The notes below the pieces were generated by a model that was not told the origin of the DNA, searched no databases, and saw nothing but the letters and a program-made list of their open reading frames with translations. From NCBI GenBank assembly GCA_046290675.1, contig JBKAHA010000001.1:496001-560000 (forward strand): a stretch of 64,000 bases of DNA. The letters run 5' to 3'. Below are positions 27,002 to 35,433 of the stretch, piece by piece (position 1 is the first letter of the stretch; each line of letters begins with the position of its first letter). The stretch is from Aureliella sp046290675. Its GTDB lineage: Bacteria; Planctomycetota; Planctomycetia; Pirellulales; Pirellulaceae. Made by a program: the position numbers and the translations under genes.

Positions 27002-27643
27002 GTGATCCCATTCATTCTCTTTGCCGAACTCATCTTTCTCATCATGATCAGTGAGATCATGGTTCGGAGGATGCCAGAGAAGCTACGCGAACTGGCTCTG
27101 GCGAACGAAGAACGCGCCGACGGAACCCATTCTCGTCGACGGCACCTCTCTGAAGTCAAAGCCCGTAATCGTTTTCGTCTCGACGTCTATGCGTTGCTGC
27201 TGATCGTTTTTGGGGTCTCTAGCGCTTGCCTGCTAGCGGTTCACACGCTCGTCTTACCGCTCGACAGTATTCTTGGCGTTTTTACCAATTTCGATCCTGA
27301 CCCTGAGCAATTCAAATCAAATTTGAAAGATGACGGTTTGGCCGACAGCGTTCCTCGAGACTTTGCGAGGCGCAATCAGATTCCGATTGAAGATTCTCAC
27401 GCGATCGCGAAGGCAGCGTTTGAAGCCTGGCCCATGGCGATTGTCATCGTGCTGGGGGCAATGCTGATCGGCTTTGCCGTCATGCGACATGGTTATCTCA
27501 GCGCCCTACAAGATTACGCATCAGGCTTGCGGGGTCGCGCTCAAGAGTACCAGTTCCGAGACCTAGGGCGAATTCGTCAAGCTTTTGAGACGAGCGAAGA
27601 ATGGCAACCAAGGTCCGTGCCTGAACCCGGGTCCGAGTCCTAG
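27002..27643 (+). CDS. Small multi-pass membrane protein of unknown function
   Basis: The 213-residue protein has three membrane segments: residues 1-19 (IPFILFAELIFLIMISEI), about 62-82 (LDVYALLLIVFGVSSACLLAVHTLVLP) and about 143-162 (WPMAIVIVLGAMLIGFAVM). A basic loop (RRMPEKLRELALANEERADGTHSRRRHL) follows the first, and an acidic outer loop sits between the second and third. The start is the GTG at 27002, which has GGAG nine bases upstream; the in-frame TTG at 26987 lies on top of that site. No known domain is recognised. It is convergent with csrA, with a 314-base spacer between. Function unknown. Confidence 0.65.
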   Translation: MIPFILFAELIFLIMISEIMVRRMPEKLRELALANEERADGTHSRRRHLSEVKARNRFRLDVYALLLIVFGVSSACLLAVHTLVLPLDSILGVFTNFDPDPEQFKSNLKDDGLADSVPRDFARRNQIPIEDSHAIAKAAFEAWPMAIVIVLGAMLIGFAVMRHGYLSALQDYASGLRGRAQEYQFRDLGRIRQAFETSEEWQPRSVPEPGSES

Positions 27644-27957
27644 TTCTGCATTGCAGCTTGAAATCGGCAATTCTATTTCGATAGATCGAATAGACCGTGC
27701 TACCGAAGTCTCCGCAGCGGTCGCCAGAAAAGAAACGGCTGGTGACTCAACTGGGTGAGCCACCAGCCGCGGGCTTTGCATATTCAAATCGGCCGAATTG
27801 TGACAGTCGGTTCACGTGCATTCCCATGGTTCTCGCAGCAGCCGGTACTCATCGTCGTATCACCGTTTGGCCAGAAGGTGATCAGCAATATGTCCGGCTG
27901 CTGATTTTCATGGTTCCGAGATCGCGTGCAATTGGTCTGAAAAGTTCAAGCCAATGA
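27644..27957. other. Convergent spacer containing csrA terminator
   Basis: About 314 bases between the convergent membrane protein and csrA genes. Apart from the hairpin at 27737-27768 nothing is seen; the plus-strand open frame from 27697 crosses that hairpin and is judged spurious. Confidence 0.5.
27728..27768 (-). terminator. Intrinsic terminator for csrA
   Basis: GGCTGGTGACTCA (27737-27749) pairs with TGAGCCACCAGCC (27756-27768) with one mismatch and a six-base loop. On the minus strand the stem is followed by GTTTCTTTTC, giving a T-tract in the direction of csrA transcription, about 190 bases after its stop. Confidence 0.75.
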
Positions 27958-28209
27958 CTACGCCGCTTTGCGAAATACGCTGAGGGGAGCTGCGGGACGT
28001 TCCTCATTGGTCGCCTCCGCCTGCACATCAGACCGTCCTGGGAACGGAATCGTATGCTCTTGTACTTCAAGCTCGTTTCGCAAAATGCGGACCTCGGGAG
28101 GTGCTTTTACCCCTATGCGGACTTTGTCATTTCCGACGGCAACAATGGTGAGTTCGATGTCGTCGCCTAAACAAATACTTTCCGCTTCTCTTCGAGATAA
28201 AATGAGCAC
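27958..28209 (-). CDS. csrA: Carbon storage regulator CsrA
   Basis: Small RNA-binding dimer that represses or stabilises target mRNAs by binding GGA motifs near ribosome binding sites. The 83-residue product has the standard core: VLILSRREAESICLGDDIEL, TIVAVGNDKVRIGVKAPPEV and the RNA-contact end EVRILRNELEV. The start is GTG 28209, fixed by a near-perfect AAGGAGGA ribosome binding site six bases upstream; the GTG at 28233 precedes that site and cannot be the start. Residues about 56-83 form a tail (HTIPFPGRSDVQAEATNEERPAAPLSVFRKAA in pieces) that is longer than in E. coli CsrA (61 residues). Flagellar genes, often its neighbours, are absent. Terminator follows at 27737-27768. Confidence 0.95.
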   Translation of the reverse strand: MLILSRREAESICLGDDIELTIVAVGNDKVRIGVKAPPEVRILRNELEVQEHTIPFPGRSDVQAEATNEERPAAPLSVFRKAA

Positions 28210-28369
28210 TTGGGATCCTCCTTGTCTTATCACATACGGGCTTCACTGAACCAGCTCGCCCGCATGCTCAATCCGTTTATTTGGAATCGTCCACGGCGGT
28301 GAGTCCGCGAATCGATGGTGTTCTAACTTCGAAATTCCGTTTTGAAGTTTCGCCCGATCAATGGATGCC

Positions 28370-28669
28370 TTATTCAAAGCTCGGTGCATTGCAGCTTGCC
28401 GCGCGCCGACCTAGCGAGTCATAGAACAAGATGGTTCCCGTTTTCAGATCCCAGACGGCAGTTAGTCGCACACTCCTGGGTCCGTAGATGCAGAAATAAA
28501 ACCCGCATGGCTTTCCTTGCCGAGTGAGTACTCTTTCTGACATCTGAAACGCGTCACGTTCTAGTTCATTTTTCTCGCACAGCTCGTCTCGCACAAACTC
28601 CCGCACAGCCTCAAATTCGTTGCCCTTAACGATTTGGGATGGCGTCATACTTCGCTGAGTCCTCGTCAT
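28370..28669 (-). CDS. Small conserved hypothetical protein (planctomycete type)
   Basis: The 99-residue soluble protein has no signal peptide or membrane segment. Its C-terminal half (GKPCGFYFCIYGPRSVRLTAVWDLKTGTILFYDSLGRR) has the look of a compact beta-rich domain; I recall similar CGxxFCxxGPRxVxxTAxW sequences in other planctomycete proteomes, but cannot check. The N-terminal half is charged and helical. It lies 160 bases upstream of csrA and 104 bases downstream of glcF, all on the minus strand, so a shared transcript is possible. ATG 28669 is used; ATG 28648 is an alternative. Function unknown. Confidence 0.65.
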   Translation of the reverse strand: MTRTQRSMTPSQIVKGNEFEAVREFVRDELCEKNELERDAFQMSERVLTRQGKPCGFYFCIYGPRSVRLTAVWDLKTGTILFYDSLGRRAASCNAPSFE

Positions 28670-28772
28670 GAGTTTGGAAGTTTAGGAAGTTTGGGTGCCC
28701 TTTACTGCTGGGCTACGCTAGCCATCGACAAATACGGAACGTGAGTTGAGTTGGAAGGCTTGGTAATTTGTA

Positions 28773-30035
28773 CTAGCTGAGAATCTCTCGGTAGGCACGA
28801 TCTAAGATCTGCACAGTGTGCAAAATCGTTACCCCTTCGGAATTTGTTCTGCAGTGTTTACCCAACTGGACTAAACACCCGATATTCCCGGTAGCGACCA
28901 TTGCGACCCCGGTTTCGTCAATCGCCTCAGCTTTACGATTTCCCAACTTATTTGCCAATTCTGGCTGCTCGATGTTGTAAGTCCCCGCAGATCCGCAACA
29001 GATATCCGAGTCGCGGAGCTCGACCAGCTCGACGCCTGGAATCGATCGCAGTAGCTGCCTGGGTTCGCTCCTTACACCTTGGGCGTGGGCAAGGTGGCAA
29101 GCATCATGAAAAGCGATGCGTTTTGGCTGCTTGAGAGCTGGTGGTGGAACGATCCCTATTTGCCCCAGGTAAACCGAGATATCCATCGACTTTGATTGAA
29201 GCTCCTTTGCGGCACCCTCTTGCTCATCGCCAGCCAGCAGCAAAGGGTACTCATGGACGGCCGATCCACATCCGGCCGCGGTGGTGAGAAAGCAATCTAC
29301 ATCCGAGGGGATGCTATGAATCAAATCCTTTGCAAACTTTTTGGCGGCCTTCCCTTCACCGGTGTGCCAGGACAAAGCTCCGCAGCATCCTTGGCCGCGT
29401 GGCACTACGACTTCGATTCCATTCCTGCTTAAGACGCGAATTGCGGCCGCATTGATATCGGGGGCAAGCACGTTCTGCGCGCAGCCCAACATCATTGCGA
29501 CTCGACCACGACGCTCGCCCGTCGCTGGGGTTACCTCGGGTATAGATTCGGGCTTTGGGATGCTGTCGGGGACCATCTCCAGCATCGGTTTCAGGACACC
29601 GGGGACGAGCGGATTGAGAAACTGGGTGAGCTTAGCCGCCTTCAACGCCAATCGAAATCGATTCGGATAAGGCAGCGTCCATCGAACGAGCGTATCCCGC
29701 AATGACCATCGGCGTCGCCGAGTCTGAGATTCAGCATGATCACGATACGTGCTTAGCAGTTCACCGTATTCCACTCCGGAAGGGCAGTTGGTCACACAGG
29801 CGAGGCAGCCCAAACAACGGTCGATGTGGGGCCGAGCCTCCGCTTCCGCTAGCTCGCCTTCCAAGACATTTTTCATCAATAGGATCCGTCCACGCGGTGA
29901 ATCCATCTCGCTGCCAAGCTCTTGGTAGGTCGGACAACCTGGTAAACAAAATCCGCAGTGAACACACTTTCCGACTGCAGCAGCGGCGGACTCACCACGC
30001 GGACCGATGTCGCCTACATCAATATTGTGGAGCAT
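28773..30035 (-). CDS. glcF: Glycolate oxidase iron-sulfur subunit (GlcF-like)
   Basis: Iron-sulfur subunit that passes electrons from glycolate or a similar 2-hydroxy acid oxidised by the flavin subunit to the respiratory chain at the inner membrane. The 420-residue protein has two 4Fe-4S motifs, CVHCGFCLPGCP (24-35) and CLGCLACVTNCP (74-85), and two copies of the CCG domain: GQGCCGALSWHTGE near 225 and DICCGSAGTYN near 355, each with a preceding MLGC or HDACH strand. Length and order match GlcF (E. coli 407). The start is supported by AAGGGTGAGGG. The flavin subunits GlcD/GlcE are not in the window, so partner genes must lie elsewhere. Lactate oxidase subunit is the main alternative. Confidence 0.9.
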   Translation of the reverse strand: MLHNIDVGDIGPRGESAAAAVGKCVHCGFCLPGCPTYQELGSEMDSPRGRILLMKNVLEGELAEAEARPHIDRCLGCLACVTNCPSGVEYGELLSTYRDHAESQTRRRRWSLRDTLVRWTLPYPNRFRLALKAAKLTQFLNPLVPGVLKPMLEMVPDSIPKPESIPEVTPATGERRGRVAMMLGCAQNVLAPDINAAAIRVLSRNGIEVVVPRGQGCCGALSWHTGEGKAAKKFAKDLIHSIPSDVDCFLTTAAGCGSAVHEYPLLLAGDEQEGAAKELQSKSMDISVYLGQIGIVPPPALKQPKRIAFHDACHLAHAQGVRSEPRQLLRSIPGVELVELRDSDICCGSAGTYNIEQPELANKLGNRKAEAIDETGVAMVATGNIGCLVQLGKHCRTNSEGVTILHTVQILDRAYREILS

Positions 30036-30295
30036 CCCTCACCCTTATTTGCAGCCAACGGCAATTCGCGACACCTACCACTAAATGCGTTCGTTGAGCT
30101 GGAATTTTCAGCTTCTCGCATTGAATTGCGACCGCTTAGCGCCCAAGAAAAAAAGGACTTCGTCGCGGAATAAATGGCTAGCGATCGCTATCTAGTTGTA
30201 TGGTTCATGATATCCATTGAATCCATTCCGTGTGGTTGCGGCCTCTAAGACGATCGCATCAGCCACATTCAAATTGTCTGGCCCAGGAGAGTTTA

Positions 30296-30568
30296 ATGTT
30301 ACGAAAATTTGCACTTGCTCTAGCACTTTGCACACCCTTCGCATTGGTTGGATGCGGAGCAACAGAAGGCACCGTCGAATCCGCTGCAGAAGCTGCGAAA
30401 GATGGAGTCGATACCGCGGCGGACAAGGCGAAAGACGCTGCGGGCGATATGGCCCCAGAAGGCATGAAGGATACGGTTGATGGCGCTGTCGACGGTGCAG
30501 CAGATAAGGCAAAGGACGGTATCGATGCCGCAGCCGAAGCGGCTGGGGCGGGTAGCGACGCTAAGTAG
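30296..30568 (+). CDS. Small lipoprotein with amphipathic helical repeats
   Basis: The 90-residue precursor has a lipoprotein signal (LRKFALALALCTPFALVGC; lipid-modified Cys19 or so in the LVGC lipobox). The mature part is nearly all Ala, Asp, Lys, Glu and Gly, with an 11-residue-like repeat (DGVDTAADKAKDAAGD, DGAVDGAADKAKDGIDAAAE) like LEA or apolipoprotein-type amphipathic helices. Such proteins may protect the envelope from stress or line membranes; this is an inference from composition. The start is supported by AGGAGA five bases upstream. The repeats AADKAKD recur at two places about 30 residues apart. Terminated by the hairpin at 30673-30700. Confidence 0.8.
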   Translation: MLRKFALALALCTPFALVGCGATEGTVESAAEAAKDGVDTAADKAKDAAGDMAPEGMKDTVDGAVDGAADKAKDGIDAAAEAAGAGSDAK

Positions 30569-30672
30569 TAGCCAACACGACGTTGTTTCTGCTGCAAGCA
30601 CGATTCGTCTCGACGAGACTAAAATGCTTGCGGAGCTCAAGCTCTACAATGCTGCAGAAGTGAATCCACGAT

Positions 30673-30710
30673 AACGGCGGTCTTCGAACGAAGATCGCCG
30701 TTTCTTTTTG
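30673..30710 (+). terminator. Intrinsic terminator after the small lipoprotein gene
   Basis: Stem AACGGCGGTCTTCG (30673-30686) with CGAAGATCGCCGTT (30689-30702), one G-T type mismatch and a tiny loop, followed by TTTCTTTTTG on the plus strand. It ends the lipoprotein transcript and comes just before the end of the convergent lipase gene. Confidence 0.85.
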
Positions 30711-30718
30711 TTGACTAT

Positions 30719-31831
30719 CTACTGTCCACTCTCGGCAGATGATTTCGTGAACCGCCCGGTTTTCATGAAATGGATTACTGCACGCTGTACTTCCGCGTCG
30801 TCCATCAAGAACGAATGCAGTCGTGGCAACTCTAGAAAATCATTCGATCCTTCCAATTTCGCTTCCTCCACGCTGACAACGAAGTCCCCTTCGCCATCAA
30901 CCAGCGGATTTTGAATCGGTTGGTTCTCGAGCCGTCCCGCAATGATCCCGAACTCACAGTGAGGCGTTGCAAGCCGCCCCTCGAATTCCTCCCATTTTGG
31001 CCCCAGCTCCATTCCGCCTTCGCCTGTGATCCACTCAAACAAGCCGATCTTTGAAAGCTGTCGCGCGATCGAGGCTCCTTGATTGGGAGGCCCCAGCATC
31101 ACAAAACGATCAATCCGTTCCAGGGTGTGGCTATCCTTTGCTCGTTGCCAATCTCCAATCGCGTGGCGAGCTACGATGTTCCCCATACTGTGACCAACGA
31201 GGGCAATTTTTGTGTTTGGCGGCAAGCTTGCCACGTAAGCCCGGAATGCCTCGGCGTGTTTCGAAATTGAATCTCTCGTGCTCGCATACTCGAAGCACAG
31301 GACTTCGCAATCGAACTCTTTCTCCAGCACTTTCTCAAGCGAAGCCATCGAACTCGCGGATCGTATCAGCCCGTGGAGAAGTATGAAAACTCTTGGATGC
31401 TTGAGAGACGCCACCGGAACTTGCTTTTGCAAGACATCCTCGCATGCAGCCTGAGGGCCCCATGCCTGACGGATGTTGCGATCGTCGAGCACTCTCCAAA
31501 GCCCTGTCATCGCGTTCTTCTGTAAACGCCAGCCTCGCCGCCAGGCGTAGTCGGTCCAAAACTGCTTGCCTCCTAGAGTCGGCAAGGGCACATTGAGATA
31601 GGGCTTCGCAACTTCAGATTCGTCGTCTTGGTTATTATTCACGATGGCTATTCCACTTGAAGACCCTGTTTCTTGTGGCGCACCCCGTAGATTGCCACAT
31701 ACGGCCCCAATCGCAATGAGCGTAAGGTTGCGAACCACGACGCCAAAATCTGAGTGAACACAACATAACGCAATTCGTCGCCTCGTCGTCCTACGTATCC
31801 CCACCGGCTTCTGCCTTTCGTTAGTCTCCAT
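30719..31831 (-). CDS. Alpha/beta-hydrolase, lipase-like
   Basis: The 370-residue protein has a basic N-terminus and a hydrophobic segment near residues 31-47 (VVVRNLTLIAIGAVCG) that can act as an export signal or anchor. The hydrolase domain begins near 145: oxyanion strand VFILLHGLIRSASSM, nucleophile elbow GHSMG with Ser215, LGPPNQGASIA, and DGEGDFVVSVEEAKLEG with a candidate Asp, then LHSFLMDD with a candidate His. This order matches triacylglycerol lipase or PGAP1-like hydrolases. Substrate is unknown; lipids or esters in the periplasm are likely. Last gene of a minus-strand run after the CobW-type and DUF72 genes (90-base gap). Confidence 0.82.
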   Translation of the reverse strand: METNERQKPVGIRRTTRRRIALCCVHSDFGVVVRNLTLIAIGAVCGNLRGAPQETGSSSGIAIVNNNQDDESEVAKPYLNVPLPTLGGKQFWTDYAWRRGWRLQKNAMTGLWRVLDDRNIRQAWGPQAACEDVLQKQVPVASLKHPRVFILLHGLIRSASSMASLEKVLEKEFDCEVLCFEYASTRDSISKHAEAFRAYVASLPPNTKIALVGHSMGNIVARHAIGDWQRAKDSHTLERIDRFVMLGPPNQGASIARQLSKIGLFEWITGEGGMELGPKWEEFEGRLATPHCEFGIIAGRLENQPIQNPLVDGEGDFVVSVEEAKLEGSNDFLELPRLHSFLMDDAEVQRAVIHFMKTGRFTKSSAESGQ

Positions 31832-31921
31832 CTGCTCGGCAATTTTTCGCCTTAACCAACTCGCGGCACAGCGCTATGGACCGTCATTCCACTTCGGAAT
31901 TGCCTAGTTTGAGCCCAGATC

Positions 31922-32833
31922 CTAGCCGAACAGATCCAATTGCTGAGGTTGCTTGGGAATTGTGGGTAGACTCTCTGGCACAAGGCCCTTGGGCAACTCG
32001 AAGACCAACGCTTGGTAAAAACGCCGTGCAAATTGTGGCGCATAACGATCGTCCGGCGCGTGAGTAAAGATGATTGGCTCCAAACCGTCTTGGATCCACC
32101 CCGCGATGATTGGCGTCCATTCTTGGATGAAGGGCTCGACCAAGTCAACTCGGTTTCGCCCCACGATACGTAACATCGGGCGCTGTCCGGAAACCGTGTG
32201 CCGCAATGGCGATTTCGGTTTGCGAGTCTGGGAAACGCGTTCAATCTCGTCATCAGGCTCAGACTGATAAAGGGGGCGGGAATCGAACAACACCCGGTCC
32301 ATCCCTTTCGCACTCAGCAACTGATCCAGTCGCAGCTCATTGGCGGACTCGTCGAACCAGCCTAGATGCCGAACTTCAACGGCAAGCGGCAGATCTTCTG
32401 GCCATTCGTCTAAATACGTTTCCAAATTACGGAAGAGGCTAGGTCCAAATGTTGGGCCTAGCTGAAGAAAACTTGGCCCTAAGCAGCCTCCAGCTTGAAG
32501 CACTCTCAGTACTTCAATGAACCCGCTCGTTGGCCTTGAAGCGTCTGCGAGGATTCGATCATGTGTGATCTCACGCGGCACTTTCATGCAGAACTCAAAA
32601 CCATCGGCTGATTCTTTGGCCCAGCGCTCAGCATGTTGCAACGCTGGAATCGCGTAGAAACTGTTGTTTCCTTCGACCGTATTAAACGTGCGAGAGTACC
32701 AAGACAGCCAGTCACGGCGAGGTGTCTTGGATGGGTACACGCTGCCACCCCAGTGCTCGCAGTTCCAAACCGGACATCCAATCCGGAACGGTAGCTGTGG
32801 CGACTCCGACTCTTGCCAGGCAGCCTTCGCCAT
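31922..32833 (-). CDS. DUF72 family protein (YecE-like) ending in a clamp-binding-like motif
   Basis: The 303-residue cytoplasmic TIM-barrel-like protein shows DUF72 motifs in order: FRIGCPVWNCEHWGGSVYP (17-35), YSRTFNTVEGNNSFYAIP (46-63), FCMKVPREITHD, LGPSFLQLGPTFGP (118-131), LAVEVRHLGWF, and a C-terminal IFTHAPDDRYAPQFARRFYQ. The family is widespread but its reaction is unknown. The last residues are PQQLDLFG, which match the consensus QLxLF used by many proteins to bind the DNA sliding clamp. AAGGA lies nine bases before the ATG. It sits between the CobW-type GTPase (92-base gap) and the lipase on the same strand, likely one transcript. Confidence 0.85.
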   Translation of the reverse strand: MAKAAWQESESPQLPFRIGCPVWNCEHWGGSVYPSKTPRRDWLSWYSRTFNTVEGNNSFYAIPALQHAERWAKESADGFEFCMKVPREITHDRILADASRPTSGFIEVLRVLQAGGCLGPSFLQLGPTFGPSLFRNLETYLDEWPEDLPLAVEVRHLGWFDESANELRLDQLLSAKGMDRVLFDSRPLYQSEPDDEIERVSQTRKPKSPLRHTVSGQRPMLRIVGRNRVDLVEPFIQEWTPIIAGWIQDGLEPIIFTHAPDDRYAPQFARRFYQALVFELPKGLVPESLPTIPKQPQQLDLFG

Positions 32834-32925
32834 AAAGTCGAATCCTTCGGCGATTGAAAAAACAACTGAAACGAGGTCAGCCGGGAATGACGCATATCCA
32901 CAAGTGGTCGCGATACACCACGGTA

Positions 32926-34029
32926 CTAGGCTTCAACAATTCGGTGCGTCGGTACAGGACGGCCGGGTCGGAAGCTCTGCATCGTATCGACGGTGGCTTC
33001 GGCCGAGAACTTTTGAAACGCGGCTTCAATCTCTTGGCGAACGACCTTCTCCAGCTCTTCAGGCGCGACTGCTACACGGGCATTAACTACCAGCTCCGCA
33101 GATGTTGCATGACACCCCGATGCCAAGGACAGCACCGGCTCGGTGAAGCTACTGACGGAATTAGCGACCGCATAATTTCCGTCCGACATTCCAATTGCCT
33201 TTAGGTGAGCAATCTCACAGTCTTGCCCGGCCAGCACCTCTTGTAGTCGACCTACAAGGTAAAGAAGCAACGCATCAAGATCGACCTCCGCGTCCGCCTT
33301 CAGGCGAAGCTGACTGTTGAGCCACCCCAGCTCCGCTTCACCTTCGGCATACAGGTCGTAGTCGACCTCCATGACACGCTGGCCAAACTCACCTTCCTGG
33401 TCAAGGAACTCCACGAACGCCGCGAAACCCTGCCCCGTTTTGGCTGACATTCGAATGACAGGCCGGCCTGGGTACTGGTTCTCAATCTCGTTGCAAAGCT
33501 CGTCGACTTCCTCGGCAGCGAGCTCATCAATGCGATTTACGATGACAAAGTCCGCTTCCTCAATCTGCTTCCGAAAAATGTACTCTGCCTTCGGAGAAAA
33601 GCCACCTTTTCCGCTGCCACATAGAATCTTCTTGCCGTGACTTGGCTTAAGAATCACTCCGTAGGGTGCGATCGAGAGCGGAGTTTCGTAAACACTCGCC
33701 AGCGGCCGAATCACGGTCGCAACGAGATCCGTACAACTCCCGACCGGCTCCGCGATTATGACATCGGGCCGCTCCCCTACCGAAAGTTTCTCGACCGCGT
33801 CGGTCAGTTCATTGAAGCTGCAACAGAAGCAGGCCCCAGCGACTTCACCAACATCGAATCCCTGATTTCGTAACGAGTGCGTATCCACCAAGTCGCTAGT
33901 CTGGTCGTTCGTGACGATGGCGACGCGTTTTCCTTGCTCCGTATAACTTCGCGCGAGCCGGCCTACCGTCGTCGATTTTCCGGCACCCAGAAAACCACCA
34001 ATCAAAACGAATCGAGGAGCATCTAACAT
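32926..34029 (-). CDS. CobW/COG0523-type GTPase
   Basis: P-loop GTPase of the G3E family, of 367 residues, of a kind that loads metals into enzymes or metal chaperones. Motifs: Walker A GGFLGAGKST (12-21), the metal-binding motif ACFCCSF (66-72, CxCC type), EPVGSCTD in place of the G3-type switch, and VNRIDEL where canonical GTPases have NKxD. A C-terminal domain rich in acidic residues follows. The NRID version and divergent switch mark a subfamily apart from CobW itself, so neither the metal nor the client is known. No zinc-uptake-regulator-like operator can be named. First gene of the minus-strand run that continues with DUF72 and a lipase. Confidence 0.85.
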   Translation of the reverse strand: MLDAPRFVLIGGFLGAGKSTTVGRLARSYTEQGKRVAIVTNDQTSDLVDTHSLRNQGFDVGEVAGACFCCSFNELTDAVEKLSVGERPDVIIAEPVGSCTDLVATVIRPLASVYETPLSIAPYGVILKPSHGKKILCGSGKGGFSPKAEYIFRKQIEEADFVIVNRIDELAAEEVDELCNEIENQYPGRPVIRMSAKTGQGFAAFVEFLDQEGEFGQRVMEVDYDLYAEGEAELGWLNSQLRLKADAEVDLDALLLYLVGRLQEVLAGQDCEIAHLKAIGMSDGNYAVANSVSSFTEPVLSLASGCHATSAELVVNARVAVAPEELEKVVRQEIEAAFQKFSAEATVDTMQSFRPGRPVPTHRIVEA

Positions 34030-34459
34030 GATGTTACTTTCTACTGGGCGGCAAATGGGGGGATGCGACTTTTACAACCTAACGCCCATTTTGGGCAAAT
34101 TTCGGCGAACACGCCAGTTCGCTATTATACCCGCTCCGCCAATGAGGAGACTTGCTGCAATGGGGGTGATGACCGAAGGAACGTTGCGGCGAACGAATCC
34201 AGTACGCTGTTTCGCATAACCAATGCGATGCGGTATGGTCCGCCGGTGATGCACAGAGCTTGAAAGCTGCAGTGCAGATGCAGATTTCTGCAGCTCAAAA
34301 GGGGAGAATGGCTTCGCCGAAATCTGAACATTGTTGATCCGTTTGTGTCTTGCGAGTGAAGCTATGGCAAATTGAACACTCGCCCAACTTCGTCCCGGGA
34401 ATACACGCGTAGAAACGCTCGAACCGCCAAAATCTCACTCCACCCAAAGTTGAAATTAC
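34030..34459. other. Divergent promoter region, no gene
   Basis: About 430 bases between the divergent GTPase and PhzF-like starts. It is fairly A/T-rich near 34090-34130. Small open frames on both strands show no conserved sequence. No riboswitch-like fold was recognised before the GTPase. Confidence 0.4.
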
Positions 34460-35260
34460 ATGCCAAAGATCTTCATCGTTGACGCTTTCGCGAATCGCCG
34501 TTTTGCGGGGAACCAAGCTGCAGTCTGTCTCTTGGAATCGGAACCGTCCGAATCCTGGCTTCAAGAACTCGCGAGTGAGATGAACTACTCGGAGACTGCC
34601 TATCTAATACCCAACGGCGACGCCTATCGTTTGCGGTGGTTTACCCCCGCTTATGAAGTTGATTTATGCGGCCACGCCACTCTTGCTAGTTCCCACGTGC
34701 TTTGGAATGAATGTGGAATTGCAGATGATGAACTGAACTTTGACACGCGAAGCGGTCGGCTCAAAGCGTGCCGCGACAGCAAATCGATTCAATTGGATTT
34801 CCCGGCAACTCAAGTCCACGAGGAGAGCCTCGACACAGACCTGCTGGACTGTCTCAATCTTCCGGCGACGCCGACATTCGTGGGGCGTACGCCGTTCGAC
34901 GCCTTCATCGTTTTGGAACAGGAAAAACATGTCAGAGAACTAACACCCGACTTTGCACGCCTGGCTGCGGTGGATACACGAGGCGTGATCGTCACCGCGG
35001 TCTGCCAAGGAGACTACGACTTCGTATCTAGGTTCTTTGCGCCAAGTGCTGGAATCAATGAAGATCCCGTGACGGGATCCGCGCACTGCAGCCTCGCAAC
35101 CTACTGGGCTCCAAAGTTCGGTAGAAACAGCCTTCACGGCTTTCAAGCGTCACAACGGGGTGGAGTCGTGGGTGTAGAATTGAACGAAGACCGCGTTCGT
35201 CTGACTGGCGAAGCCATCACAATTGTCCGCGGTGAGCTAGCCACGGAAGCATGCGTTTAG
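34460..35260 (+). CDS. PhzF family isomerase
   Basis: The 266-residue protein has the two-domain PhzF/diaminopimelate-epimerase-like fold. Motifs: N-terminal FIVDAFANRRFAGNQAAV (5-22), MNYSETAYLI with the catalytic Glu45, the ligand-phosphate loop VDLCGHATLASSHVLW (67-82), and the C-terminal GINEDPVTGSAHCSLATYW (near 203-220) with the second GSAH loop. Characterised members isomerise aromatic or aliphatic intermediates, but most bacterial copies outside phenazine operons have unknown substrates. No phenazine genes are nearby. It precedes an XdhC-like gene on the same strand (173-base gap), possibly unrelated. Confidence 0.9.
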   Translation: MPKIFIVDAFANRRFAGNQAAVCLLESEPSESWLQELASEMNYSETAYLIPNGDAYRLRWFTPAYEVDLCGHATLASSHVLWNECGIADDELNFDTRSGRLKACRDSKSIQLDFPATQVHEESLDTDLLDCLNLPATPTFVGRTPFDAFIVLEQEKHVRELTPDFARLAAVDTRGVIVTAVCQGDYDFVSRFFAPSAGINEDPVTGSAHCSLATYWAPKFGRNSLHGFQASQRGGVVGVELNEDRVRLTGEAITIVRGELATEACV

Positions 35261-35433
35261 CCTCGCATCCTTAGAGTGTCATGCATGCGATTGCGGTGCT
35301 ACCTACATCGATCACGCCCTGCACTTCGATCATTTGCACAAGGGCCGTACTGATGACTTCGATGACAGGTACGTCGCCGCAACGTCCGTGAAGATTCCAA
35401 CAAGGTAATCCCACAAAAAATCAGTGCGCCCCG

